Positions 16,777 through 25,641 of a stretch of DNA of 64,000 bases are shown here, piece after piece. A model generated the notes under the pieces. The model saw only the letters and a list, made by a program, of their open reading frames with translations, made no database searches and was not told the origin of the DNA. The position numbers and the translations under genes were made by a program. The stretch covers positions 9,183,486 through 9,247,485 of the forward strand of contig NZ_CP022161.1 in the NCBI RefSeq assembly GCF_002214185.1, in the 5' to 3' direction. This DNA comes from Streptomyces capitiformicae. Its GTDB lineage: Bacteria; Actinomycetota; Actinomycetes; Streptomycetales; Streptomycetaceae. Numbering within the stretch: position 1 is the first letter of the stretch; each line of letters begins with the position of its first letter.

Positions 16777-17988
16777 GTGAAGGCCGTCGTATGGCACGGC
16801 GTGGGAGACATCCGCCTGGACGACGTACCCGAGCCCAAGATCCAGGACCGCCACGACGCGGTCGTCCGCATCACCACATCGGCCATCTGCGGCACGGACC
16901 TGCACTTCGTGCGAGGCACCGTACCCGGCCTGGCGCAAGGACGGATCCTCGGCCATGAGGCGGTCGGGATCGTGGAGGAGACGGGCACGGGGGTACGGAA
17001 CTTCCGGCCCGGCGACCGGGTGGTGGTTCCGTCGACGGTCGCGTGCGGAGTCTGCAGTTACTGCCGGGCCGGCTACTACGCCCAGTGCGACAACGCCAAC
17101 CCGAACGGCAAACAGGGCAGTACGACGTTCTTCGGCGGGCCGGAGGCGGCGGGTGGACTCGACGGGCTGCAGGCCGAGTTCGCCCGGGTGCCCTTCGCTC
17201 ACACGGGGCTCGTGCCGCTGCCCGACTCCGTGGACGACGCGAGCGCCATTCTGTTGTCCGACATCATGCCGACCTCCTGGTTCGGCGCCCGCCTCGCGGA
17301 GGTGAGCAGCGGCGACACGGTCGCGGTGCTGGGCGCGGGCCCGGTCGGGCAACTGGCGGCCGTGGCCGCGCGGTTACAGGGAGCGGGCCGGGTGATCGTC
17401 GTCGACGGGGTCCCGGACCGGCTGTCGCTCGCCCGCGACCAGCATGCCGAGACGGTGGACTTCAACGCCGAGGATCCGGTCGAGGCGATCCGCGAGATGA
17501 CCGGCGGGATCGGCGTGGACCGGGTGATCGAGGCCGTCGGGGTGGACGCCGAGCACCCCGAGCGCGGGCCCGCCGCCGTTGGGGAGAGCGAGAAGCGGCG
17601 CTTCGACGAGGAAGGGGACCTCGCGGCCCCCGTGCAGAACCCCGACCGGCACGGCACCTGGCGGCCGGGGGACGCGCCCAGCCAGGCCATGCGCTGGGCG
17701 GTGGACCTGGTGGCGAAGGCGGGCACGATCGGCGTGACGGGTGTGTATCCGCCGCACGCCGACCGCTTCCCGTTCGGCGCGGCCATGCAGCGCAACCTGA
17801 CGCTGCGGATGGGCAACTGCCACCACCGCCGCTACATCCCACGGCTCGTGTCGATGGTCGCCTCGGGAGTCCTCGACACCACGCCGTTCATCACGCGCTG
17901 GGCGGACACCGAGGGCGCGATCGCCGCGTACGAGCACTTCGACCGGCGCGAGCAGGGCTGGACGAAGGTCGCGCTCGACACCGCCTGA
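16777..17988 (+). CDS. Zinc-dependent alcohol dehydrogenase (formaldehyde-dehydrogenase-like MDR)
   Basis: A 403-residue medium-chain dehydrogenase. The catalytic zinc site is marked by CGTDLHF (Cys near residue 38) and GHEAVG. The structural zinc site is a Cys cluster near residues 90-105 (CGVCSYCRAGYYAQC). The NAD-binding Rossmann motif GAGPVGQLAA lies near residue 188. The insert after the Rossmann domain and the overall length match the glutathione-independent formaldehyde dehydrogenase-like branch, though the substrate cannot be fixed. The GTG at 16777 is preceded by GGGAGGAA. A TTA codon at codon 200 (17374-17376) makes it a possible bldA target. The next gene follows 37 bases downstream. 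Confidence 0.85.
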   Translation: MKAVVWHGVGDIRLDDVPEPKIQDRHDAVVRITTSAICGTDLHFVRGTVPGLAQGRILGHEAVGIVEETGTGVRNFRPGDRVVVPSTVACGVCSYCRAGYYAQCDNANPNGKQGSTTFFGGPEAAGGLDGLQAEFARVPFAHTGLVPLPDSVDDASAILLSDIMPTSWFGARLAEVSSGDTVAVLGAGPVGQLAAVAARLQGAGRVIVVDGVPDRLSLARDQHAETVDFNAEDPVEAIREMTGGIGVDRVIEAVGVDAEHPERGPAAVGESEKRRFDEEGDLAAPVQNPDRHGTWRPGDAPSQAMRWAVDLVAKAGTIGVTGVYPPHADRFPFGAAMQRNLTLRMGNCHHRRYIPRLVSMVASGVLDTTPFITRWADTEGAIAAYEHFDRREQGWTKVALDTA

Positions 17989-18025
17989 GCCGCCCAGCAC
18001 CACGTACGTGAGGGAAGTGAGACCG

Positions 18026-18370
18026 ATGGCAGAGCGCAGCACACTGCCGCTGCCCGACTACGACCATCTGCCGCTCGGCGGCCTGGAGGGCCGCGTCCGC
18101 GCACTCACCGCCGAGGAGGTGGAGGAGCTGCTCGTGTACGAGCGTGCCCACGCCGATCGGTTGGCGGTGACCCAAGTGCTGACGGCCCGCCTGGACCAGC
18201 TGCACGCGGGCGCCGAACCGACCTCCGGAGACCCCGGCGGCGTACGGCCCGAACAGCACAGCAGCAGTTCCGGCTCGCCCGTCTCTCCGACGACCTCGCC
18301 ACAGCCGATGAGCCCGCCGCCGCACGGGACTCCGGATCAGCGGGGCAAGCCCAAGGGCGACCGCACCTAG
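18026..18370 (+). CDS. Small conserved actinobacterial protein with Pro/Ser-rich tail
   Basis: A 114-residue protein. Residues 1-60 form a conserved helical segment (LPLPDYDHLPLGGLEGRV, then LTAEEVEELLVYERAHADR and VLTARLDQL). The rest is low-complexity, Ser/Pro-rich and basic at the end. This pattern recurs in small uncharacterised Streptomyces proteins, probably the DUF8129 type, but I cannot confirm the family. The ATG at 18026 is preceded by GGGAAGTGAG. It follows the alcohol dehydrogenase by 37 bases, so the two are likely co-transcribed, and it ends just before a strong hairpin. Confidence 0.65.
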   Translation: MAERSTLPLPDYDHLPLGGLEGRVRALTAEEVEELLVYERAHADRLAVTQVLTARLDQLHAGAEPTSGDPGGVRPEQHSSSSGSPVSPTTSPQPMSPPPHGTPDQRGKPKGDRT

Positions 18371-18384
18371 GGGGTGTCGCGGGT

Positions 18385-18413
18385 GGGCGAGCCGGTCGGT
18401 TGCCGGCTCGCCC
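18385..18413. terminator. Bidirectional hairpin terminator
   Basis: GGGCGAGCCGG (18385-18395) pairs perfectly with CCGGCTCGCCC (18403-18413) around a 7-base loop. It lies between the convergent small-protein gene and pobA, so it can serve both. Confidence 0.8.
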
Positions 18414-18420
18414 GTCGTTG

Positions 18421-19611
18421 TCAGGAATTCGCGTCCAGCGACAACCCCGTGTAGTTCTCGGCCAGTTCGGCGGCGGCGTGCGGGGAGGTGGCGACGCGGT
18501 CGAGCTGGGAGAGCTGGAGCCTGGTCTCGAAGGGGGACTGCTCCGGGTCCGCGTGGAGGGTCGTGGTCATGAAGTAGGAGAAGTGCTCGGCCCGCCACAC
18601 CCGGCGCAGACAGGTGTCGGAGTAGGCGTCGAGGAGCTCGGTCGAACCGGTCTCCTTGAGCTGGGCGAAGGCGCGGGCCAGCACGATGACGTCGGTGGCG
18701 GCCAGGTTGAGCCCCTTGGCGCCGGTGGGCGGCACGATGTGGGCGGCGTCGCCGGCCAGGAACAGACGGCCGTACCGCATCGGCTCGGTGACGTGGCTGC
18801 GCATGGGCAGCACGGACTTGGCGGTGACGGGCCCGCGCTTGAGCCGCCAGCCAGGGTTGGCGGTGAGGGCGAAGCGGGCGTCCAGCTCGTCCCAGATCCG
18901 CTCGTCGGACCAGTCGGCCGGGTCGGTGCCGTTCGGAACCTGGAGGTAGAGGCGGCTCACGGACGGCGACCGCATGCTCGCCAGCGCGAAACCCCGCTCG
19001 GAGTGGGCGTAGATCAGCTCGTCGTAGACGGGCGGGGCGTCGGCGAGGATGCCGAGCCAGGAGTAGGGGTACGTCCGCTCGTACGTGGTCCGTACCCCGT
19101 CCGGGACGGCGTTCCTGGCCACGCCGTGGAAGCCGTCGCAGCCGACCACGTAGTCGCAGGTCAGGGTCTGCTCGCGGCCCTCGTGGGTGTAGCGGATCAC
19201 CGGCTGCTCGGTGTCGGCGCCCTCCACGGCGTGCACCTCGGCCTCGAACAGCAGGGGCCCGCCGTCGGTGAGCTGGAGGGCGATGAGATCCTTGACGACC
19301 TCGGTCTGGGCGTAGACCCACACCCGGCGTCCGCCGGTCAGGGAGGGGAAGTCGACGCGATGGGCGCGCCCGTCGAAGCGCAGCTCGATACCGTCGTGGG
19401 GCATACCCTCGGCGTCCAGCCGCGCACCGGCGCCGGCGGAGCGCAGGACGTCGACGGTGGCCTGCTCCAGGATTCCGGCGCGCTGCCGCTGCTCGACGTA
19501 CGCGCGGTCCTTGCGTTCCAGAACCACGCTGTCGATTCCCGCGTTGTACAGCAGACGGGCCAGCAGCAGACCGGCGGGGCCGCCGCCGATGATGCCGACG
19601 GTGGTGTGCAT
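18421..19611 (-). CDS. pobA: 4-hydroxybenzoate 3-monooxygenase
   Basis: A 396-residue FAD aromatic hydroxylase that makes protocatechuate from 4-hydroxybenzoate. The N-terminal Rossmann motif GIIGGGPAGLLLA (GxGxxG) binds FAD. RQRAGILEQ, the conserved CDGFHG (the DG motif) and GDAAHIVPPTGAKGLNLA near residue 285 (the GD motif) follow. Length matches PobA. The ATG at 19611 follows GAGGGAG. No protocatechuate genes adjoin it. The upstream spacer holds tandem and inverted repeats that could bind an IclR-type PobR, but no regulator gene is nearby. Confidence 0.92.
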   Translation of the reverse strand: MHTTVGIIGGGPAGLLLARLLYNAGIDSVVLERKDRAYVEQRQRAGILEQATVDVLRSAGAGARLDAEGMPHDGIELRFDGRAHRVDFPSLTGGRRVWVYAQTEVVKDLIALQLTDGGPLLFEAEVHAVEGADTEQPVIRYTHEGREQTLTCDYVVGCDGFHGVARNAVPDGVRTTYERTYPYSWLGILADAPPVYDELIYAHSERGFALASMRSPSVSRLYLQVPNGTDPADWSDERIWDELDARFALTANPGWRLKRGPVTAKSVLPMRSHVTEPMRYGRLFLAGDAAHIVPPTGAKGLNLAATDVIVLARAFAQLKETGSTELLDAYSDTCLRRVWRAEHFSYFMTTTLHADPEQSPFETRLQLSQLDRVATSPHAAAELAENYTGLSLDANS

Positions 19612-19664
19612 GAGTACTCCCTCGTCGTTGAGGACGAGCCGCGTCCCGTCCCCGGGCGCCGACC

Positions 19665-19701
19665 TTGTTCGTCTTGTTCGTCAGGTGAAATTCACTTCAC
19701 C
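19665..19701. promoter_or_regulatory. Repeat cluster in the pobA promoter
   Basis: Two adjacent copies of TTGTTCGTC (19665-19673, 19674-19682) are followed by GTGAA-A-TTCAC (19685-19695). GGTGAA (19684-19689) also pairs with TTCACC (19696-19701). They lie 54-90 bases upstream of pobA and are a plausible operator for an aromatic-acid regulator. Confidence 0.4.
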
Positions 19702-19775
19702 AAGTTGTACGAGTGAGTCTGCGCCCGCTCCGCCCGCCTGTCAACGGTCACACTCCCCCGACTCCTCCGAAAAGG

Positions 19776-20966
19776 TCAGTTCAGGAAGTGGAAGCTCGGC
19801 CTCGGGTGCATGAGGAAGTCGTGGTGCGAGATGTTCCAGGCGTAGGCGCCCGCGAGGGAGAAGGCCACGCGGTCCCCGGCCCGCAGCCCCGGTGCGTGGA
19901 CGTTCCGGGCGAGGAGGTCCTTCGGGGTGCACAGCTGTCCGGTGAGGCTGACGCGCTCCCCGTCGGCCGCCGGGCGCGGCCACGGGTGGGGCCACTCCCC
20001 CACCGCCAGCACGGAACAGGGCTGGTCGTGCCCCTTGGTCGCCGGAGTGCGCAGATGATGGGTACCACCCCGGACCACCGCGAACTCCTCGCCATGGCTG
20101 TGCTTCACGTCCAGCACCTCGGTGGCGTACCAGCCGCAGTACGCGGTCAGTGCTCGCCCGGGTTCGATACGGAGCGTCAGTTCGGGGTGTGCGTCGGCGA
20201 GTCGGGCCATTCCTTCGCCGTACGCCCGCCAGTCGAAGCGGCTGTCGGGGTCGGTGTAGTCCACGGCCATGCCGCCGCCGACGTTCACTTCGGCGAGGGG
20301 TACGCCCAGACCGGTCGCCCAGTCCACGATCGAGCGGGCGACGGCCAGTTGTTCGGGGGCGTCGAGTCCGCTCGCCAAGTGGGCGTGTATTCCGCGCAGT
20401 TCGAGGTGGGGGTAGGTCCCGTCCGTGAGGATCCGCATGATGTCCGGGGCCTGGGTCGGGTCCAGGCCGAACGGGGTGGGTCTGCCGCCCATCGCGAGGG
20501 AACTGCCCGCCAGCGAGCCGTCGGCCACGGCGAGGTTGAAGCGGAGCAGCACGCCGACCCGCGTGTCCGGCGCCACCTGGCGGGCCAGTCCGGCGAGCAT
20601 GCGCAGGTCGTGTGCGCTCTCCACGTGGAAGCGTTCGACGCCCTGCTCCAGGGCGGCCCGGATCTCGTCCGGGGTCTTGCCGGGCCCGCCGAAGGCCAGC
20701 GGCCGACCCGGTACCGCCTTGGCGACATGGGCGAGTTCGCCGCCGGAGGACACCTCGTAGCCGTCGACGTACGGGCCGAGCGCGGCGAGGATCTCCGGCT
20801 CGGGGTTGGCCTTGGCGGCGTAGTACAACTCGACCCGCTCGGGCAGGACGGACCGTACGTACGCGGCGTGCTCGCGCAGGGCAGCCAAGTCGTAGACGTA
20901 TGCGGGGAGTTCGATGGGAGGAAGGGACAGGACGCGGTCGCGTACGGCGAGCGTGGGGTCGGTCAT
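19776..20966 (-). CDS. PLP-dependent decarboxylase of the siderophore operon (PvsE-like)
   Basis: A 396-residue group IV/alanine-racemase-fold decarboxylase, relative of diaminopimelate and ornithine decarboxylases. The PLP lysine is Lys52 in YYAAKANP. Downstream come HVES, the phosphate-binding glycine run NVGGGMAVD, the EPGRAL motif and a late C-terminal CTPKD. In the vibrioferrin pathway PvsE decarboxylates citryl-serine to citryl-ethanolamine; by position and family this gene fits that role, but the substrate is inferred. The ATG at 20966 has AGGAG six bases upstream. An ATG at 20984 overlaps the preceding stop (ATGA) and is the alternative. It is the last gene of the operon. Confidence 0.85.
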   Translation of the reverse strand: MTDPTLAVRDRVLSLPPIELPAYVYDLAALREHAAYVRSVLPERVELYYAAKANPEPEILAALGPYVDGYEVSSGGELAHVAKAVPGRPLAFGGPGKTPDEIRAALEQGVERFHVESAHDLRMLAGLARQVAPDTRVGVLLRFNLAVADGSLAGSSLAMGGRPTPFGLDPTQAPDIMRILTDGTYPHLELRGIHAHLASGLDAPEQLAVARSIVDWATGLGVPLAEVNVGGGMAVDYTDPDSRFDWRAYGEGMARLADAHPELTLRIEPGRALTAYCGWYATEVLDVKHSHGEEFAVVRGGTHHLRTPATKGHDQPCSVLAVGEWPHPWPRPAADGERVSLTGQLCTPKDLLARNVHAPGLRAGDRVAFSLAGAYAWNISHHDFLMHPRPSFHFLN

Positions 20967-20980
20967 CGGGCGCTCCTGGC

Positions 20981-22684
20981 TCATCGGGTGCCCCAGCGGA
21001 GGATGTCCTCCGCGAGAGGCGAGGGCAGGCGGACGTAGCCGGCCTCCCGGTCGGCCTTGCGGTCCCAGCGGGTGAGGAGGTTGGCCTTCGCGGGCAGGGG
21101 GACCCCGGCGAGCAGGGCGGCGAGGCGGGGCGGGCAGCCCTCCTCGTCGGCGTACGTCCTGATGACGGCGCGGACCTCCGCCCAGAGGTCGGCCTCGGTC
21201 TCGGGGTGCAGGTCGGCGAGGGCGGCGAGCAGTTCGGCCACGTGGTTGACCAGCAGGCAGTACACGACCCGGTCCCAGCCGCGCCGGGCGTCGTACGACA
21301 TGGGGCCGGCGACCTCGGGCGGGAGTGCGGCGAGGGTGTCGTCGTGGTGGTCGGGGACGAGCTTGGTGCCCTCCAGGTCGCGGAAGAGGACCTGGGCGGG
21401 CATGCCGTCGCTGTCAACGCAGATGAGGACGTTCTGGAGGTGCGGTTCGAGGACGAGGCCGTGGTCGAAGTAGGCGGCGAGGACGGGCGGGACGAGGAGG
21501 CGCAGATACGCCTTCCACCAGGCCAGGGCGGCCTCGGGACCCGCTCCGGAGAGAAGGCGGGAGATGTGGGCGGCGCTGGTCGGGTACTCGTCGGCGACGG
21601 CGGCCGCGAGCAGCGGGGTCGTGCCGGGCAGCAGCCGTCGGGAGAGGCCCTCGCGGATGATCACTCCGAAGCCTTCGAGGAGTGAGCGCTCAGGGGTGCC
21701 GTCGGGGCCGGGGACGGCGAGGCTGCGGTAGGCGGGCTCGCGGAGCATCGCGCTGCCGGGGAAGCGGGTCTCCAGGTCGGCGAGGGCCGGGGCGAGGACG
21801 CGGGTGAGGGCGACGGCACCGGAGAGTTCGTAACTGGCGTTCTTGCGCAGGCAGTTGGTGATACGGACGTTGAGGCTGAACTTCAGGAAGGCGTCGCCGT
21901 CGAAGAGGGTCCGTACGGAGGCGGTGGCGGCGTACTCCCGGCCGCCGGGGCCGAGGTCGAGGATGTCGCCGCGGCCGAGGGCCTCGCGCAGCAGCCGGTG
22001 TTCGCGCAGCATCTCGTACTGCCAGGGGTGTGCGGGCAGCAGACGGTAGCCGTCGGGAACGTCGCCGCGGGCCCCGTCGAGGACGGCGGTGGCGCCGGGC
22101 TCGGCGCTCTCCTCGGCGATCAGGTGCTCGCGCACGGCGAGGTGACGCAGCGGGAAGGAGGCGGCGGCCTCCGGGGCGTACGACTGCCAGGCGGCCACGT
22201 CGCCGGTGCGTGCCTTGGGGGTGGGGTGGAAGCGGTGGCCGAACAGCAGGGACTGCTCGGAGGCGAGGTAGTCGGGCAGGCCCTCGGCCCCGGCCTCACG
22301 GGTGGCGAGCGCGGTGGCGAGGGTGCGGTGGCTGGAGTCGATCTGGTCCAGGAACTCGTCGTTGCACACACCGGTGCGCAGCGACAGTTCGTCGCGGGTG
22401 TACTCGGCGAGGCGGCGCCAGTGGAGTTCCGTCCAGCCGGTGTCGGACTGTTCCCGCACCGGGCCGGTGAAGCGGTGGGCGCCCAGCAGGGACGTACGGC
22501 GCAGGGCGACACGGAGGAGGAGGCCGCGGCGGGGCAGGCGGAGCAGCAGATGGCCGTCGATGACGGCGGTCTGGTGTTCGGGGCCGGAGACCTCGCGCAG
22601 CAGGCAGTTGAGGAGGGTGTGGGCCACCGCGTCGTCGGCGGTGGGGAGCTGGGTGGTACCGAGCGAGTCGGCGAGCGGGGGCAT
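20981..22684 (-). CDS. NIS siderophore synthetase, IucA/IucC family (PvsD-like)
   Basis: A 567-residue NRPS-independent siderophore synthetase, which activates a carboxylate (typically citrate) as an acyl-adenylate and couples it to an amine or alcohol. The ATP-binding signature HRFHPTPKAR is near residue 170, KFSLNVRITNCLRKN near 270, and HLQNVLI, the FhuF-like C-terminal metal/ATP motif, near 405. Its start directly abuts the stop of the exporter gene (22684/22685), and its stop overlaps the next start. In vibrioferrin synthesis PvsD joins citrate with serine; gene order puts this protein in that place. Substrate identity is inferred. Confidence 0.9.
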   Translation of the reverse strand: MPPLADSLGTTQLPTADDAVAHTLLNCLLREVSGPEHQTAVIDGHLLLRLPRRGLLLRVALRRTSLLGAHRFTGPVREQSDTGWTELHWRRLAEYTRDELSLRTGVCNDEFLDQIDSSHRTLATALATREAGAEGLPDYLASEQSLLFGHRFHPTPKARTGDVAAWQSYAPEAAASFPLRHLAVREHLIAEESAEPGATAVLDGARGDVPDGYRLLPAHPWQYEMLREHRLLREALGRGDILDLGPGGREYAATASVRTLFDGDAFLKFSLNVRITNCLRKNASYELSGAVALTRVLAPALADLETRFPGSAMLREPAYRSLAVPGPDGTPERSLLEGFGVIIREGLSRRLLPGTTPLLAAAVADEYPTSAAHISRLLSGAGPEAALAWWKAYLRLLVPPVLAAYFDHGLVLEPHLQNVLICVDSDGMPAQVLFRDLEGTKLVPDHHDDTLAALPPEVAGPMSYDARRGWDRVVYCLLVNHVAELLAALADLHPETEADLWAEVRAVIRTYADEEGCPPRLAALLAGVPLPAKANLLTRWDRKADREAGYVRLPSPLAEDILRWGTR

Positions 22685-23881
22685 TCAGTGGCTCCAGCGG
22701 GTACGCGGATGTGGGGGCAGGAGTGTCGCGAGGGTGGTGAGGGCGGCTATGGCGCCGCCTATGAGCACGGGTGCGGCGGGCCCGAAGTGGGCGCTGCCCA
22801 CGGCGGCGGTCACTCCGGCGGCGACGGCGCCGGCCTTGGAGAAGAACTCCAGCGAGCCGAACATTCCGCCGGGGGCCCGGCCCCGGGCGCACTCGGCGGC
22901 CAGGACCGACAGGCCCACCATGCCGAGCGTGAGGCCCGCGCCGAGCAGCAGCCGTACGGCGATCAGCGCGGGCAGGGTGCCGGCGACGCCGTGCCCGGCC
23001 AGGCCGAGGGCTATCAGGGCGAAGCCGAGGGCCACGCCGTGCCGGGGGCGGGTGCGTATCACGCCGTGCACGGCCATCGCCGAGACCAGGTAGCAGAGGT
23101 GGGGCAGGGCGAACAGCAGGCCGGAGAGGGCGGCGGAGGCGTTCGGGAGGCGCTCTTCGACGAGGGAGATCAGGTAGGGGAAGGAGATGACCGTGGAGAA
23201 CACGAAGGCGAACTCCAGCGCGTACAGCCTGCGCAGTGCCGTCGCCGGGGCGATGTCGGTGGTCTCCGCCTCCTGTTCCCGCTCCGCCGTGGCGGTCTCG
23301 CCCGGTTCGGGCAGCGCGGCCAGGAGGAGGGCCGCGGCGAGCGGGAGCAGGGCGAGGAGGGCGTACTGGCGATGCGGTGACATCCACGGCGACAGCGCGC
23401 CGACGACGATCGGGGCGAACACCAGCGCGGCCCGTGCGCTGCCCTGCATGAGGGTCAGGGCCTTCGACAGGTGGGCGCCCTCCAGCGCGGCGCCCAGGTA
23501 GCCGTTGGAGGCGGCGAACGTGCCGCCGAGGACGCCCTGGAGCACCAGCGCCACCGTGAACATGGTGAGTGAGTCCGCCCACCCGGCGAGCAGGAAGGAG
23601 ACGGCGAGGCCCAACTGGGCCCGCAGCAGCAGCCGTTTTCGTCCGAAGCGGTCGGCGAGCCGCCCCCACAGGGGTGCCGCGATCGCGCTGAACACGGTCG
23701 GCACCACGTACAGCACCCCCGCCCAGCGGGCCGTGCGGTCACCCAACCCGGGCAGTATCTCGGTGAAGAACGGCGGCAGCCCCAGCGCGGCGAACGACGC
23801 CACGAAGTAGCAGGCGGCCACGGCGTGCACCTGGCGCCGGCCGAACGCGGGGCGCGGCATCGGGAGCGCCTCGGCGGTCAT
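22685..23881 (-). CDS. MFS transporter, probable siderophore exporter (PvsC-like)
   Basis: A 398-residue protein with about twelve hydrophobic segments. The major-facilitator signature between helices 2 and 3 reads GRLADRFGRKR, and a charged central loop (PEPGETATAEREQEAET) splits two six-helix halves. The start ATG at 23881 overlaps the stop of the upstream synthetase (ATGA). Sandwiched between two NIS synthetase genes, exactly where PvsC sits in the vibrioferrin operon, it most likely exports the finished siderophore. Confidence 0.87.
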   Translation of the reverse strand: MTAEALPMPRPAFGRRQVHAVAACYFVASFAALGLPPFFTEILPGLGDRTARWAGVLYVVPTVFSAIAAPLWGRLADRFGRKRLLLRAQLGLAVSFLLAGWADSLTMFTVALVLQGVLGGTFAASNGYLGAALEGAHLSKALTLMQGSARAALVFAPIVVGALSPWMSPHRQYALLALLPLAAALLLAALPEPGETATAEREQEAETTDIAPATALRRLYALEFAFVFSTVISFPYLISLVEERLPNASAALSGLLFALPHLCYLVSAMAVHGVIRTRPRHGVALGFALIALGLAGHGVAGTLPALIAVRLLLGAGLTLGMVGLSVLAAECARGRAPGGMFGSLEFFSKAGAVAAGVTAAVGSAHFGPAAPVLIGGAIAALTTLATLLPPHPRTRWSH

Positions 23882-25641
23882 GCCGAACCACCGCCCGGAA
23901 GCAGGTAGTTGGGTCCGGTGGTGTAGTGCTTGTTGATGTCGGCGGCGCCCGAGCGCTCCTTGCTGAGCAGGGTCCCGGCGGTCACCATCGCCTTCACCGG
24001 CAGTTCGGGCGCGTGCAGCACCCGTCGGCGCAGTACGGCCGCCGCGTCGCCGCCGAGCCGGTCGACGGCCTCGGTGAGCCGGGTCCGTACGAGGTCCAGC
24101 AGCGACGGGAGGGGGGCGCGGCCGTGTCGGGCGAGGCCGAACGCGTAGGCGCCGGCGCACAGATGAAGGGTGATGGTGGTGAACACGTCGGCCACGGCGC
24201 GGTCGTCGGGGCCGAAGGTCCGTGCGTCGTCGAAGCCCCAGGTCCCCCCACCTTCGCCGAGTCCGGCCACCAGGCGGGCGGTGTTGACGCGCGGCCCGTC
24301 GTTGTCCTTCAGCAGCAGGCGCAGGTCGCCGGGTTCGGGGCCGAAGACCAGGGAGATGTTCTGCTGGTGCGACTCCAGCGCTATGCCGTAGCCGAAGAGC
24401 GTGGTCTGCCAGTCGAACAGCAGGGTGAGCACCGCGTCCAGCAGGGCGGTCACGTCGCCGCCGTGGAAGCGGTCGGCGAGGTGGTCGACGACCAGTCCGC
24501 CGCCGGGGGCCTCGGCGAGGAGGGCGGCCAGGGGGACGACGACCGAGTCGTCGAGGCCGGCCGGGTAACGGCGGCAGAGCACGGCGAGCAGTTCGTGTCC
24601 GGCGTGGGCGTACACGGTCTCGTCGGCGTGCAGGACGGTGTCCTTGAAGCGTGGCTCGCGGTCGATCACCGCTTGCAGCAGCCGCTGTCCGGCGGCGCCG
24701 TCGACGAGGGTGCCGGGTTTGATGGAGCGCTTGTTGCGCAGGCCCAGCGTGGCTGTCGCCAGGGGCAGTTTGAGGTGCAGCGAGGGGGCGGCGACGGGGG
24801 CGACCGTACGCATCGAGAGGGTGGGGACGACATCGAGGTACGCCCAGTCGGCGAGGACGGCGCGGTCCGCGAGTCCGGTCTCCCGGAGTGCCGCGTCGAG
24901 CGGCTCACCGACGGTCAACGGGTGGACGGGCAGGGCGACATGGGTGTGGTCGAGGTCCGCGAGGCCGAGGGCGGAGGGGGTCGGCCAGCCGTCCGGCAGG
25001 GGTCCGGCGACGGTGACCGACTCGCGGGGCAGGGCGAGCCACTGGAGTGCGAAGCTCGGGTGGAACTCGGGGGCGTGGTCCCGTAGTTGGTTCTCCCCGA
25101 GACCCGAGCGGCCGCGCGCGGTCGGGTAGACCGGGTGGTCGAGGCGCGCGGCGAGGGTCTCGTACGCCAGGCCGCCGCGCAGGCCCGTCCAGTCGGCGAG
25201 GTCGGGGCCGTAGAGCGCGATGAGTCCGTCCGCCACGTCCCGCCCCGTCGCGTCGTGCAGCCGCATCGTCGCGAGGGTCTGGCGGCACTCCTCGGTGAAG
25301 GCGTCGAAGCCGTCGCGGTCGACGGGGTCGGCCAGGGCACGCAGCTCGGCGAGGACGGTGTCGCAGGTCGTGAGGTGCGTGCCGTCCGACTCCCGTAGCA
25401 GCAGCGGCAGTCGGGCGGCGTACGCGGACTGGAAGCCGTCCTCGGTGACGGGCAGCAGCAGGGCGTCGTCACCGTCGACGGGCAGGCACAGCCAGGGGCC
25501 GTCCGGGCGTTCGACGAGCGTGCTGCGGCTGCGGAGGCCGACGACGTCCTCACGGAGCAGGGCGCCGAGCACCCGGGTGAGGAGTTCTGCTTCGGCGGTG
25601 TCCGTGGTCTCGGGTGCCACGGCTGTGGCGACGGCGGTCAC
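23878..25641 (-). CDS. NIS siderophore synthetase, IucA/IucC family (PvsB-like)
   Basis: A 587-residue second NIS synthetase. The ATP signature is a variant (YPTARGRSGLG) near residue 155, followed by LKLPLATATLGLRNKRSI near 285 and ESHQQNISL near 415. These are the same three landmarks as in its partner but with diverged residues, so it belongs to a different substrate type. The GTG start at 25641 overlaps the stop of the ATP-grasp gene (GTGA). In vibrioferrin synthesis PvsB adds 2-ketoglutarate to the citryl intermediate. That role is only a positional analogy here. Confidence 0.9.
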   Translation of the reverse strand: MTAVATAVAPETTDTAEAELLTRVLGALLREDVVGLRSRSTLVERPDGPWLCLPVDGDDALLLPVTEDGFQSAYAARLPLLLRESDGTHLTTCDTVLAELRALADPVDRDGFDAFTEECRQTLATMRLHDATGRDVADGLIALYGPDLADWTGLRGGLAYETLAARLDHPVYPTARGRSGLGENQLRDHAPEFHPSFALQWLALPRESVTVAGPLPDGWPTPSALGLADLDHTHVALPVHPLTVGEPLDAALRETGLADRAVLADWAYLDVVPTLSMRTVAPVAAPSLHLKLPLATATLGLRNKRSIKPGTLVDGAAGQRLLQAVIDREPRFKDTVLHADETVYAHAGHELLAVLCRRYPAGLDDSVVVPLAALLAEAPGGGLVVDHLADRFHGGDVTALLDAVLTLLFDWQTTLFGYGIALESHQQNISLVFGPEPGDLRLLLKDNDGPRVNTARLVAGLGEGGGTWGFDDARTFGPDDRAVADVFTTITLHLCAGAYAFGLARHGRAPLPSLLDLVRTRLTEAVDRLGGDAAAVLRRRVLHAPELPVKAMVTAGTLLSKERSGAADINKHYTTGPNYLLPGGGSA